Shown here: positions 32,443-41,735 of the stretch, in pieces | Layout of the letters: every line of letters starts with the position of its first letter | How positions within the stretch are numbered: position 1 is the first letter of the stretch | DNA from: Desulfobacula sp. | Lineage (GTDB): Bacteria; Desulfobacterota; Desulfobacteria; Desulfobacterales; Desulfobacteraceae | Assembly (NCBI GenBank): GCA_023701135.1 | Contig: JAMPXP010000012.1 | Span: 1 to 64,000, forward strand | Direction: 5' to 3' | Length of the DNA: 64,000 bases | Made by a program: the position numbers and the translations under genes | Notes under the pieces: model-generated | What the model saw: the letters and a program-made list of their open reading frames with translations, nothing else | Database searches by the model: none | What the model was told of the DNA's origin: nothing

Positions 32443-33651
32443 ATGGACACTGCAACCATCAATAAAAATTCCGTTTTACACCAGCTTTTAAACCAATATC
32501 CCCTGGGGGACAATATTTCAGAATGCCTGACCTGCGGGGCCTGCAATTCCAGGTGCACCTGGTTTGACGGCCAGGGAGGCCCCCTGCCCCGGCAGATGGT
32601 CCGCATGGCCGCCCTGGGCCTGGATGAAGCCCTTGTAGCCTCTTCCATGATCTGGGACTGCCTGCTCTGCAACCGCTGCACCGAGGTTTGCCCCATGGGA
32701 ATCACCATGGACAAGGTGGTGAGAAAGGCCCGGAGCCTCGCCATTGCCGACGATATCATCCCCGGCGATATCAAAAAAGGCCTTAAGAACCGGTTGGAAC
32801 TGGGGGATGTCAACGGCCTCACCAAGGAGGAATTTGTGGAAACCGTTGAATTTGTCAGCGAAGAATTCCCCGATGCCGTGAATGACCCCGAAGCCGTGAT
32901 TCCCTATGACCAACAGGGGGCAAAGCTCCTCTACCTTCCCAACCCCAGGGAACTGGGCATCAACCTCATGCATCTGACGGCCATGGCCCGGCTTTTTTAT
33001 GCCTCCGGACAAACCTGGACCCTGTCCTCCCGCCACACCGATGTCACCAACTGGGGATATTTTGTGGGAAAGGATGAGATTGCCGAAAAGATAGCCCTCA
33101 TGGTGGTGAAGCCGGCCGAGGAGCTGGGGATTGAAACCCTGGTCCTGTCGGAATGCGGCCACGGATACCATGTCCTGAAATATCTCCTGGAAGATCTCAT
33201 CGGCCGGAAACCCCAGTTTGAAGTGGTCTCCATGCCCGAACTCCTGGTCCGGTATGCAAAAAGCGGCGTCCTGAAATTTGACCCGGGGGTCCACCCCTAT
33301 AAAATCGCCTACCACGACCCCTGCAATGTTGCCCGGAAATCAAAGGCCTATGAGGCCCCCAGAGAATTGCTGGCCATGGTCTGCGACGGGGTGGCGGAAC
33401 TGATCCCCAACCGGCAGGACGGCATCTGCTGCGGCGGCGGGGGCGGCCTGCTGCAGGACAGCCACAGCGCGGCAAAACGGATGATCACGGGCAAACCCAA
33501 GGCAGACCAGATGAAACAAACGGGCCTGCCCAACCTGGCCACAGCCTGCCTGTCCTGCCACCGGCAACTGGGCGAACTGTCCGCCCATTTTAAACTGGGC
33601 ATCAAAGTGGATACCGTGGCCTCCCTGGCTTCGGAATCCCTGATCCTGTAA
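32443..33651 (+). CDS. HdrC-HdrB fusion (HdrD-like) subunit
   Basis: The 402-residue protein has two [4Fe-4S] clusters in the HdrC part (CLTCGACNSRC about 28-38, CLLCNRCTEVCP about 73-84) followed by an HdrB-like part: SECGHGYHVLKYLLEDL, DPCNVARKSKAY, CCGGGGG and ATACLSCHRQLG, the ligands of the noncubane-type cluster site. It is the cysteine version of the UGA-containing gene at 8059-9345 and serves as an internal reference for that call. With the HdrA-MvhD fusion it forms a minimal two-gene Hdr complex. Confidence 0.92.
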   Translation: MDTATINKNSVLHQLLNQYPLGDNISECLTCGACNSRCTWFDGQGGPLPRQMVRMAALGLDEALVASSMIWDCLLCNRCTEVCPMGITMDKVVRKARSLAIADDIIPGDIKKGLKNRLELGDVNGLTKEEFVETVEFVSEEFPDAVNDPEAVIPYDQQGAKLLYLPNPRELGINLMHLTAMARLFYASGQTWTLSSRHTDVTNWGYFVGKDEIAEKIALMVVKPAEELGIETLVLSECGHGYHVLKYLLEDLIGRKPQFEVVSMPELLVRYAKSGVLKFDPGVHPYKIAYHDPCNVARKSKAYEAPRELLAMVCDGVAELIPNRQDGICCGGGGGLLQDSHSAAKRMITGKPKADQMKQTGLPNLATACLSCHRQLGELSAHFKLGIKVDTVASLASESLIL

Positions 33652-33672
33652 ATAACAAGAAAGGAGGAAAAA

Positions 33673-34536
33673 ATGGACGAAATCCGGAAAATCAAACACA
33701 TGCTGAAGGCCGTACCCGTTCTGGAAGGGGCCGGGGTCCACCTGAAGCGCGTCTTCGGCAGCCGGGAAGTGCCCGACCTTGATCCGTTTCTCCTCCTGGA
33801 TGATTTCCATTCCAGGGACCCGGAAAAATACATCAAGGGATTTCCCTGGCACCCCCACCGCGGGATTGAAACCATCACCTATGTCCTTCACGGCCGGGTG
33901 GAACACGGGGACAGCATGGGCAATACGGGAGTCATCGCATCCGGGGATGTCCAGTGGATGACGGCGGGAAGCGGCATCGTTCACCAGGAAATGCCCAAAG
34001 GAGACGAAGACGGTCTTCTCTGGGGGGTTCAGCTCTGGGCCAATCTGCCGGCCTCCCATAAGATGATGCCGCCCCGGTACCGGGAAATCAAAAAAGAGGA
34101 CATCCGGGACCTGGTTCTGGAAAACGGCGTCAGGGTCAAGCTCATTGCCGGACGGATGAACGGTGTTGAAGGACCGGTCAAGGATATCGTCATTGACCCC
34201 CAGTTTCTGGATGTGAGTCTTCCGGCCCGGGGGGTCTTTGACCATGGCATCCCCCGGGGCCATAAAGCCTTTGCCTATGCCATCGAAGGTGAGGGCGATT
34301 TTGAACCCCTTGCCCGAAAGACGGCGGGCCCTGAAACCCTGGTCCTCTTTGAAGACGGCGAAAGGGTGAATATTGCCGCAAAGGACAAGCCTTTGAGATT
34401 TCTTCTGATTTCCGGGAAGCCCCTTAACGAGCCGATCTCATGGCAGGGACCCATTGTCATGAACACGGACGAAGAACTTGAAACCGCCTTCAGGGAATAC
34501 CGGAACGGAACCTTTTTAAAACACCGGGGGAAATAG
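33673..34536 (+). CDS. Pirin-family protein
   Basis: The 287-residue bicupin has the pirin N-terminal signature DPFLLLDDFHS and the metal-binding cluster HPHRGIETITYV (about 58-69), GRVEHGDSMGN and GSGIVHQEMP (about 100-109). The C-terminal cupin contains RGHKAFAYAIEGEGDF. Pirins bind iron. Some have quercetinase activity, others regulate enzymes. It follows the Hdr genes by 21 bp with AGGAGG and probably shares their transcript. Any link to Hdr function is only by position. Confidence 0.93.
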   Translation: MDEIRKIKHMLKAVPVLEGAGVHLKRVFGSREVPDLDPFLLLDDFHSRDPEKYIKGFPWHPHRGIETITYVLHGRVEHGDSMGNTGVIASGDVQWMTAGSGIVHQEMPKGDEDGLLWGVQLWANLPASHKMMPPRYREIKKEDIRDLVLENGVRVKLIAGRMNGVEGPVKDIVIDPQFLDVSLPARGVFDHGIPRGHKAFAYAIEGEGDFEPLARKTAGPETLVLFEDGERVNIAAKDKPLRFLLISGKPLNEPISWQGPIVMNTDEELETAFREYRNGTFLKHRGK

Positions 34537-34547
34537 GGGCCTCTCTT

Positions 34548-35114
34548 GTGGTAACGCTGTTTTTAATTGCCGATATCTTCGGCCGGACCCGGGCCCTTGA
34601 AACCATGGGGCAAGAGCTTTCGGAAGCTGTCCCGGACATCCGGATCATTGATCCGTATCAGGGCCTTGACCACCGCTTTGAAACCGAAGCCCGGGCCTAT
34701 GCCTATTTCATGGACCGGGTGGGATTAAAAAACTACAAGTCCATTTTAACGGATGCACTGGCCTCTCCGGGCCAGGATACGGTCCTGATCGGTTTCAGCG
34801 TAGGCGCCTCAGCCCTCTGGTCCGTCTCGGACCGGACTTTCTTCCGGCATATCCAAAAGGCCTTCTGCTTTTACGGGTCCCAAATCCGGCAATACACCGG
34901 GGTCCAGCCCCGCTTTGACATGGAACTTATTTTCCCGGAACAGGAACCCCATTTTGACGTGGACGAACTAATTCATACCCTTCAAACCAAAGACCGGGTC
35001 ACCTGCACAAAGGCTTCGGGCCTCCACGGCTTCATGAACGAACGGTCTCCCCATTTCGACCCGGATGGTTATACCGTCTTTATGGAGTATTTAAAAACAC
35101 ACGTAATGCCATGA
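34548..35114 (+). CDS. Dienelactone hydrolase-like alpha/beta hydrolase
   Basis: The 188-residue protein starts at GTG with a beta strand (VTLFLIADIFG) typical of dienelactone hydrolase-type folds. The nucleophile elbow is probably GFSVGASALW (about 84-93) and the histidine lies in ASGLHGFMNERSPHFDPDGY near the end. It is shorter than most dienelactone hydrolases (about 230). The substrate is unknown. It lies 11 bp after the pirin gene and is likely in the same operon. Confidence 0.7.
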   Translation: MVTLFLIADIFGRTRALETMGQELSEAVPDIRIIDPYQGLDHRFETEARAYAYFMDRVGLKNYKSILTDALASPGQDTVLIGFSVGASALWSVSDRTFFRHIQKAFCFYGSQIRQYTGVQPRFDMELIFPEQEPHFDVDELIHTLQTKDRVTCTKASGLHGFMNERSPHFDPDGYTVFMEYLKTHVMP

Positions 35115-35127
35115 AAGGAAGATAAAA

Positions 35128-35952
35128 ATGTCTGAAAAACCAAGCCTCCAACACCCGGAGGGAAAATGGTACCGCCGATTATTTGACGGACAACCCACTG
35201 CCGTCTATTTATTATCTGAGGACGGCAGTGTCATGGATGCCAATATTTCAGCAACCAAAGCGCTGAATAGAACCCGTGACGAAATCCTTTCCTTAACCAT
35301 CAGCGATATTGACCCCAATTTTAATAAAAAAACCTTTAAATCTTTCTGGTTCGGCCATCCGGAAAATCAGACCCGGGTGTTTGAGTCCACCCATATGAAG
35401 GCAGATGGTAGTGTTTTCCCCGTGGAAGTGACTGGTTTTTCTTTTGTAGATCAGGAAAAGCGGTTTTTATATGGATTTGCAAAGGATATCACCGAACGGA
35501 TGCAGTCTGAGATGGAACTGAAGAAAAAAACCTCTGAATTGGAAGATATCAATACCGCCTTAAACATCCTGCTGAAAAAAAGAGAAAAAGACAATCAGGA
35601 AATAGAACAAAAAATATATTCGAATTGCGATTTAATGATTCTACCTTTTCTGCACAAACTCAGAAACAGCTTATCCGACGACCTTCAGCAGCGATTGGTG
35701 GATATCCTTGAGGCCAGTTTGAAAGAAATTCTCTCCCCTTTTGCCAAAAAATTATCCGATCCCTTGATCATGCTCACTCCTTCTGAAATCCAGATCGCCT
35801 CAATGATCAAACAGGGCTTAGCCAATAAAGAGATTGCGCAAACGCTTAGCATTTCTAAAAGAACCATTGAAACCCATAGGGCCAATATCCGGAAAAAATT
35901 AGATCTTAAAAATAAAAAATTAAACTTGAAATCCTATTTTTTCAACCTTTAA
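35128..35952 (+). CDS. PAS domain regulator with LuxR-type DNA-binding domain
   Basis: The 274-residue protein has an N-terminal PAS domain (about 12-130: RLFDGQPTAVYLLSEDGSVMDANI, FVDQEKRFLYGFAKDITERM), a coiled-coil linker (about 130-170) and a C-terminal LuxR/GerE helix-turn-helix (LTPSEIQIASMIKQGLANKE, LSISKRTIETHRANIRKKL). It is a one-component transcription regulator of unknown signal. It follows the hydrolase gene by 13 bp with GGAAG. The region is more AT-rich than the flanks. Confidence 0.87.
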   Translation: MSEKPSLQHPEGKWYRRLFDGQPTAVYLLSEDGSVMDANISATKALNRTRDEILSLTISDIDPNFNKKTFKSFWFGHPENQTRVFESTHMKADGSVFPVEVTGFSFVDQEKRFLYGFAKDITERMQSEMELKKKTSELEDINTALNILLKKREKDNQEIEQKIYSNCDLMILPFLHKLRNSLSDDLQQRLVDILEASLKEILSPFAKKLSDPLIMLTPSEIQIASMIKQGLANKEIAQTLSISKRTIETHRANIRKKLDLKNKKLNLKSYFFNL

Positions 35953-36069
35953 AATACCTATTTTATTTACGTATAAAACCCGTATTTTTTCGGTATTAAA
36001 TTTATTTGCGAATTTTTCGCCCAAATGATAGGCATAGATTAAAAATTCACCATCAAAAGGAGTTCGGCA

Positions 36070-37509
36070 TTGGCAAGCACAATTGATATAGATACCCTTA
36101 TCAAAATTGTATCAAACGGTGGTAAGGTAACAACGGGAATAGACATTTACAATAATAATGGAACACTGTTGCTGGATAAGGCCTTTGTCGTCACCAGCAC
36201 AAAAACCCTTCAAATGATAAAAGAAAACGGGATCAAGAAGGTTCCCCTCAGCGCGGATGGGAAAAGCGGGATATGGAATGCCGAAGGCCTAAAATTTTCC
36301 ACCGGTCCCAAAAGCCCTGTTACAGACCCTATTCAAACCGATCAGAGTTATATCCCGCCGATTTCGCCGGGGGTCACATTAAACGGCCTTGGTAAAAGGC
36401 TCTATGAAATAGAGGAAAACAGGAAACTGGCCCAGGAGAACTATAAAGTGGCCAAACAATGCATCAAAAAGGCCCTGACCGATATCAAAAACAACGGCGG
36501 ACAGTTTGACCATGCTGAAGTCAGTGACCATGTATCACGCCTGGCCGGCTTCCTTACCATCATGGACAATCCCTTCTCTTACCTGACAAGGGAAATTCTT
36601 TCCTATGACGATTACCTGTACAACCATTCCATTAATGTCTGCGCCATTGGTACCGCCATCATGAACAAATTCAACACCGTTTTCAGCACTGTGATCAGCG
36701 GACATCTGAACTCGTCGGAAAATGAAGTCTATGACCCCTTCAACAAATCTTCGGGTATTCCGAAAATCACCTACCGCCATTTTCAAAAAGACGAGCTCCA
36801 AAGTATCTCTCTTGGATTTTTCCTCCATGATATCGGCAAGGTAATGGTGCCTGATGCGATTCTGAACAAACCCGACAAACTGACGGATGAAGAATTTGAT
36901 ACCGTCAAAAAACATTCCCATGAGCTGGGCTTATCCATTCTTGAAAAGAATAAGCTAAATAATCCCTTTATCATCAATATTGTTACACATCATCATTCAG
37001 CCCTCTACCTGGGTGAAGCCAATTGTTACCCCTCAGGCAGACTGCCCGAAGAAATTCCCCTCTATGCCAAAATCTGCAAGCTTGCCGATATGTATGATGC
37101 CATGACCTCCAAAAGAAGCTATAAAGAGGCCTTTAACCAGATCAATGTGGTTACGGAAATTTTCAGAACCTATGCCCGAAAAGATGCACTGCTTCAGTAT
37201 ATTCTCCAGTCCTTTATCAAAAGCATTGGGATTTACCCCCCCGGCAGTATTGTCTTTCTGCGAAACGGCCAGATGGGATACGTTCTTGAAAGCAAAGGAC
37301 CCCTGGTCATCCCCTTTACGAATGCGGATGGAAACCGGCTTTCAACCACACCGGCCCCTCTGGACATCGGCGCGCCGGACTGTGATGATGCCTTTAAAAT
37401 AGACAACCGGCGAAGTATTAAAAATCCACTGGAGGTTTACGATCTTCTTCCCCCTTATTTGCGGTCCGGCCCTTCGAAAACGGAAAAAGCCCAGGCGATG
37501 TCAGCCTGA
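36070..37509 (+). CDS. HD-GYP domain protein, predicted cyclic-di-GMP phosphodiesterase
   Basis: The 479-residue protein begins at TTG with AAGGAG eight bases ahead. The N-terminal 120 residues are a variable domain of the DUF3391-like type. The HD-GYP core runs from about 180: YNHSINVCAIG, LHDIGKVMVPDAILNKP (HD metal site), KKHSHELG, HHHSAL and LADMYDAMTSKRSYK. The GYP motif region reads CYPSGRLPEEIPLYAK. It should hydrolyse c-di-GMP. Family members often act with PilZ receptors, and one is encoded at 22254-22682. Confidence 0.9.
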   Translation: MASTIDIDTLIKIVSNGGKVTTGIDIYNNNGTLLLDKAFVVTSTKTLQMIKENGIKKVPLSADGKSGIWNAEGLKFSTGPKSPVTDPIQTDQSYIPPISPGVTLNGLGKRLYEIEENRKLAQENYKVAKQCIKKALTDIKNNGGQFDHAEVSDHVSRLAGFLTIMDNPFSYLTREILSYDDYLYNHSINVCAIGTAIMNKFNTVFSTVISGHLNSSENEVYDPFNKSSGIPKITYRHFQKDELQSISLGFFLHDIGKVMVPDAILNKPDKLTDEEFDTVKKHSHELGLSILEKNKLNNPFIINIVTHHHSALYLGEANCYPSGRLPEEIPLYAKICKLADMYDAMTSKRSYKEAFNQINVVTEIFRTYARKDALLQYILQSFIKSIGIYPPGSIVFLRNGQMGYVLESKGPLVIPFTNADGNRLSTTPAPLDIGAPDCDDAFKIDNRRSIKNPLEVYDLLPPYLRSGPSKTEKAQAMSA

Positions 37510-37577
37510 CGCCGGTACCCCTTCTGGTCATTGACGGCATGCCGCGTCTGATGAATTCCTTGAAGGCCCATCGGTTT

Positions 37578-37829
37578 TCAACCGGACCTTTTCAAGCGTT
37601 CCATGAGCTTATTTTCCAGGGAACGGATCACCAGGGACAGGGCCCGGCTTTCCCGGACCGGGCCGGAATTGTTCCACCCGGCCTTCAGGGCTTCCTCTTT
37701 TTTGGCCCTGAATTTTGCCGGGGAATCCACCAGGGACGCCCAGGCCATGAGTTTCTGGATGATATGCCGCTCTTCCGGGCTTAAGGTATCCGTATCAACC
37801 GATTGTCCGCCGTCCGTCAAAATAATCAT
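37578..37829 (-). CDS. Small hypothetical protein, 83 aa
   Basis: I do not recognise this protein. It reads MIILTDGGQSVDTDTLSPEE followed by a helical, basic stretch (HIIQKLMAWASLVDSPAKFR, then SLVIRSLENKLMERLKR). No catalytic motif, Cys pair or membrane segment is present. It begins 6 bp after the aldehyde dehydrogenase stop with TTAGGAT ahead of the ATG, so the two are probably cotranscribed. A longer start at 37871 would overlap that gene. Confidence 0.55.
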   Translation of the reverse strand: MIILTDGGQSVDTDTLSPEERHIIQKLMAWASLVDSPAKFRAKKEEALKAGWNNSGPVRESRALSLVIRSLENKLMERLKRSG

Positions 37830-37834
37830 AAATC

Positions 37835-39214
37835 CTAACCCAGGATAAGTTTCAATAGTTTCGTCCCCCATCGGGTATAGGGGGCATATCGTAAAGGGAT
37901 GTCCAGCCGGGTGGATTTCCTCAGCACCGAGCGGAAATGGCTGAAGGCCTCAAAACTGTATCGGCCGTGATACCGGCCCATGCCGCTGTGACCCACCCCG
38001 CCGAAGGGAAGGGCCGGGTCGCTGAGATGCATCATGGTATCATTGATGCAGCCGCCCCCGGCCGTTGTCTTGTCCAGGACATCCTGCTGCTGCTGTCTGC
38101 TTTCGGAAAAATAATAAAAGGCCAGGGGCCGCTCCCGCCGGTTGATATAGTCAATGACCGTATCGATCCGGCTGAATTCCATGACCGGAAAGATGGGCCC
38201 GAAAATTTCCTCATTCATGACGGGGTCCTCGGGTTTGACATCCACCAGCAGGGTGGGTTCGATATAGAGGGATGCAGCATCGGTCCGCCCCCCGCTGTAA
38301 ACGGTGCCGCAGGCCATGAGCCGGGACAGCCTTTCAAACTGCCGGGCATTGATGATCCGCCCATAACTGGGACTGGTCCCGGGGTCGGCCGTATAGAACC
38401 GGGTGAGGCAGGCTTTCATGGCTTCCAGCAGCCGGTCCTTCACGCTTTTATGCACAAACAGGTAATCCGGGGCGATACAGGTCTGGCCGGCGTTGAGAAA
38501 TTTCCCGAACACGATTCGCCGGGCCGCCACCTCGATATTGGCGTCCTGGTCCACGATGCAGGGACTTTTCCCGCCCAGCTCCAGGATCACCGGGGTCAGG
38601 TGGCGGGCCGCCTTTTCCATGACGATTTTCCCCAGGGAGGGGCTCCCGGTAAAAAAAATCGCATCATAGCGTTCCTCCAGGAGCAGGTTATTCACCTCCC
38701 GGCCCCCGGTGAAAACGGCAACATATTTTTCGTCAAAACATTCCCGGATGATTTCCGCCATGACGGCGCCGGTGTTCCGGGAATAGTCCGCGGGTTTCAA
38801 GACCACGCAGTTTCCAGCGGCCAGGGCTCCGATGAGGGGATTCATGAGGAGCTGGAAAGGGTAATTCCATGGCGCCATGACCAGGACCACCCCATAGGGC
38901 TGGGGGATGATCTGGCTGGTGCCCGGAAAATTCAGCAGATTGTTCATCTTTCGTTTCGGGCGGGCAAACCGGTGAAGATGTTTGATCTGGTATTTCAATT
39001 CCTCAAGGACAATCCCGATTTCCGTTCCATAGGCTTCAAAGGGGTGTTTGTGCAGATCGGCATGCAGGGCCTCCAGAATCCTTGCCTCATATTTCCGGAT
39101 GCCGGCCAGGAGTCTTTCCAGATTCTTTTTTCTGAAGGAAATGTCTTTCGTCGCATGGGTCAGAAAAAATTCCCGCTGCTTTTGTACGGTTTCAGCCGCC
39201 GTTGGCATATTCAT
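37835..39214 (-). CDS. Aldehyde dehydrogenase (class 3-like)
   Basis: The 459-residue length is typical of class 3 enzymes. Motifs are APWNYPFQLLMNPLIGALAAGN, VLKPADYS, IFFTGSPSLG (nucleotide loop), LELGGKSPCIVD (general base Glu) and LNAGQTCIAPDY with catalytic Cys. NEEIFGPIFPV and the C-terminal PFGGVGHSGMGRYHG complete the family pattern. It oxidises aliphatic or aromatic aldehydes with NAD(P). The start is MNMPTAAETV with GGAGG-like AAAATGAA spacing. It is divergent from the molybdopterin enzyme gene 205 bp away, and a shared control region is possible. Confidence 0.93.
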   Translation of the reverse strand: MNMPTAAETVQKQREFFLTHATKDISFRKKNLERLLAGIRKYEARILEALHADLHKHPFEAYGTEIGIVLEELKYQIKHLHRFARPKRKMNNLLNFPGTSQIIPQPYGVVLVMAPWNYPFQLLMNPLIGALAAGNCVVLKPADYSRNTGAVMAEIIRECFDEKYVAVFTGGREVNNLLLEERYDAIFFTGSPSLGKIVMEKAARHLTPVILELGGKSPCIVDQDANIEVAARRIVFGKFLNAGQTCIAPDYLFVHKSVKDRLLEAMKACLTRFYTADPGTSPSYGRIINARQFERLSRLMACGTVYSGGRTDAASLYIEPTLLVDVKPEDPVMNEEIFGPIFPVMEFSRIDTVIDYINRRERPLAFYYFSESRQQQQDVLDKTTAGGGCINDTMMHLSDPALPFGGVGHSGMGRYHGRYSFEAFSHFRSVLRKSTRLDIPLRYAPYTRWGTKLLKLILG

Positions 39215-39419
39215 TTTTCCTCCGTTTCATCCCCCCTCAACCCCCTTGGCCCTTGCATTATAAATCGGGAATACAACATTTATCCAGCTTTTATCCTGAA
39301 TCGCGGTTCTTTTTTTTAAAAGTCTCACTCAGACGCCCCGTCCCTCGGCGGTTGAAATGCACCGGCGGATATGATAAACAGCGGTAATAGATGAAAAAAA
39401 ACCGATTGAAGGAGGACTC

Positions 39420-41657
39420 ATGGGACAATGGCATCACACCGGCTGTGTATTGTGCGCCCAGAATTGCGGGCTGAACGTATGGGTTGAAAACGGACGAATG
39501 ACCAAGGTCCTTCCGGACAAAGAGAATCCCCGGAGCCAGGGCTATGCCTGCCGCAAAGGCCTGAGCGTTCTGTATCACCAGTATCCCAAGGGCCGCCTGA
39601 CCCATCCCTTGAAACGGGTCAACACCGGGTTTGAACCCCTTTCCTGGGACCAGGCCCTGACGGAAATCGCCGGAAAAATGAAAGCCATCGTGGGTGAATC
39701 CGGTCCCAGGTCCCTGGCCTATATGGGGGGAAGCTCCCAGGGGGGCCATATGGAAGCGGGATTCGGCCTGGGCCTGTTGCGGGGTATGGGCTCGCAGTAT
39801 TATTATTCATCGGCGGGCCAGGAATTCAGCGGCCACTGGTGGGTCACCGGCCGGGTCTTCGGCAAACAATATAATATCGCCATTCCGGACGAACACCGGT
39901 CCCAAATGCTGGTGGCCTGGGGATGGAACGGTATGGAAAGCCACCAGATGCCCCGGGCTCCCAAGGTCCTGAAAGATATCTCCAGGGACCCGGACCGCCT
40001 CCTGGTGGTGGTGGACCCCCGGAAAAGCGAAACCGCCGCCGCCGCCAATCTCCACCTGGCCCTCCGGCCGGGAACGGATGCCCTTTTGATAAAGGCCATG
40101 ATCGCCATAATCCTGGATAAGGGCTGGGAGGCCGCCGGCTACCTGAAAGACCGGGTCAGCGACTGGGAATCGGTCCGGCCCTGGTTCAGAGGATTTGATG
40201 CAGAAGCCGCCCTCAGGGTCTGCGGCCTGGAGCCTGAAACGGTTCTCCACCTCTGCCGCCTCATGACCACTCAAAAATGGAGCGTCCACCCGGACCTGGG
40301 CATTTATATGGGCCGCCACAGCACCCTGAATTCCTATCTTCTCCATATCCTGGGGGCCGTCTGCGGCATCTTCCAGACGCCCGGGGGCAATATGATCCCG
40401 CCCATGGTCATGCCCATGGGATTCCATGCCGATGAACGGAACCCGAAAACATGGAAGACCGTTGCCACGGGCCTGCCCCCTGCGGCGGCCGGTTCCTTTC
40501 CCCCGGCCGTGATGCCGGAGGAGATTCTTTCCGACAACCCGGAAAGGCTGAGGGCCGTATATGTCAGCGCCTGCAACCCCTTGCGCTCCTATCCGGATAC
40601 CGCTGCCTATGAAAAGGCCTTCGGCCGCCTGGATCTTCTGGTGGTCAACGACCTGGTCATGAGCGAAACCGCCCGCCTGGCCCATTATGTCCTGCCCTGC
40701 CGGAGCTATTACGAATCCTGGGACGCCACTTTTTTCCCCTGGACCTATCCCGAAGCCTATTTTCAACTCCGGCAGCCCCTTGTCCCTGCCCCGGGCCAGT
40801 GCCTGGAAGCCTCCCAGATCCACACCCTGCTGGCGGACAAACTGGGGCTGGTGCCGGAAATTCCCCAAGACCTCTATGAAGCAGCCAAAGGCGACCGAAT
40901 GGGCTTTGGCATGAAACTCATGACCTGGGCCGCCAGAGAACCCGGGGCCTTCAAGGCCATGCCCTTTATCCTGGCCAAAACCCTGGGAAAGGAATGGGAC
41001 AGCGCAGCCAAGGCAGGCCTCTGGGGAATGCTCATGACGGCGCCGGCCCTGTTCCGGGAAAATGCGGCCAGGGCCGGGTTCAAACCGGACATGGACCAGG
41101 GAGACAAGATTTTCCAGGCCCTTTTGGATACCCCCCAGGGGCTCTGGGTCGGAAAGGCAGACGAGAACAATCCCATGGCCGCCGTCAAAACCCCTTCCGG
41201 AAAAATCGAACTGTTTATCCCGGAACTGGCGGACCAGGCCAGGAGCCTGAACGCCGAAGATGAGGCCGCCGCTTTAAAGCTTCCGGAAGAATTTCCCCTG
41301 ATCCTGAATGCGGGCCGGCATTCCCGGTATACCATGAACACCCTGATGCGGAACCCGGAATGGAATAAGGGCAAGCGGGACTGCACCATTGCCGTCCACC
41401 CGGCGGATGCAAGCTCTCTGGGCCTCATGGACGAGGGGCAGGCCAGGGTGACCACCCAGGCCGGAACCGGGATTGGGGAAGTCCACATCAGCGAGGAGGT
41501 CCGCCAAGGCACGATCATGATCCCCCACGGATTCGGCCTGGATTATGACGGCCGGGTCCATGGCATCAACGTCAACAGTCTGACCAAAAACACCCACCGG
41601 GATCCCCTGGGCACTCCCCTTCACCGGTTTGTCCCCTGCCGGGTTGAGACCGTATAA
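39420..41657 (+). CDS. Molybdopterin (bis-MGD) oxidoreductase with one [4Fe-4S] cluster, orphan catalytic subunit
   Basis: The 745-residue protein starts after GAAGGAGGA. Residues 9-16 and 44 give the [4Fe-4S] motif C-x2-C-x3-C-x27-C (GCVLCAQNCG and YACRKG). Middle and C-terminal domains follow the DMSO-reductase family plan (MLVAWGWNGMESH, LLVVVDPRKSETA, LVVNDLVMSETARLAHYVLP, LNAGRHSRYTMNTLM, GIEVH-like end). The usual metal-ligand segment (around YYYSSAGQEFSGHWW, residues 124-139) has no Cys or Sec, so this is not a formate dehydrogenase of the common type. No Tat signal is seen, so it is cytoplasmic. No electron-transfer subunit is adjacent. The substrate is unknown. Confidence 0.82.
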   Translation: MGQWHHTGCVLCAQNCGLNVWVENGRMTKVLPDKENPRSQGYACRKGLSVLYHQYPKGRLTHPLKRVNTGFEPLSWDQALTEIAGKMKAIVGESGPRSLAYMGGSSQGGHMEAGFGLGLLRGMGSQYYYSSAGQEFSGHWWVTGRVFGKQYNIAIPDEHRSQMLVAWGWNGMESHQMPRAPKVLKDISRDPDRLLVVVDPRKSETAAAANLHLALRPGTDALLIKAMIAIILDKGWEAAGYLKDRVSDWESVRPWFRGFDAEAALRVCGLEPETVLHLCRLMTTQKWSVHPDLGIYMGRHSTLNSYLLHILGAVCGIFQTPGGNMIPPMVMPMGFHADERNPKTWKTVATGLPPAAAGSFPPAVMPEEILSDNPERLRAVYVSACNPLRSYPDTAAYEKAFGRLDLLVVNDLVMSETARLAHYVLPCRSYYESWDATFFPWTYPEAYFQLRQPLVPAPGQCLEASQIHTLLADKLGLVPEIPQDLYEAAKGDRMGFGMKLMTWAAREPGAFKAMPFILAKTLGKEWDSAAKAGLWGMLMTAPALFRENAARAGFKPDMDQGDKIFQALLDTPQGLWVGKADENNPMAAVKTPSGKIELFIPELADQARSLNAEDEAAALKLPEEFPLILNAGRHSRYTMNTLMRNPEWNKGKRDCTIAVHPADASSLGLMDEGQARVTTQAGTGIGEVHISEEVRQGTIMIPHGFGLDYDGRVHGINVNSLTKNTHRDPLGTPLHRFVPCRVETV

Positions 41658-41735
41658 AAAGGGGAGGAGGATAAAGACTAAGACGGTCAACCGTATTGCG
41701 GCCAACTGTATTGCGCGTGACTTTTTCTTGCCGCC

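Noticed and set aside
37539-37784. Plus-strand 81-aa frame
   Set aside because: Antisense to the better-supported small protein at 37578-37829. It has no ribosome-binding site.
39420-41657. Formate dehydrogenase assignment for the molybdopterin enzyme
   Set aside because: No Cys or Sec in the ligand segment and no partner subunits, so a family-level call is safer.
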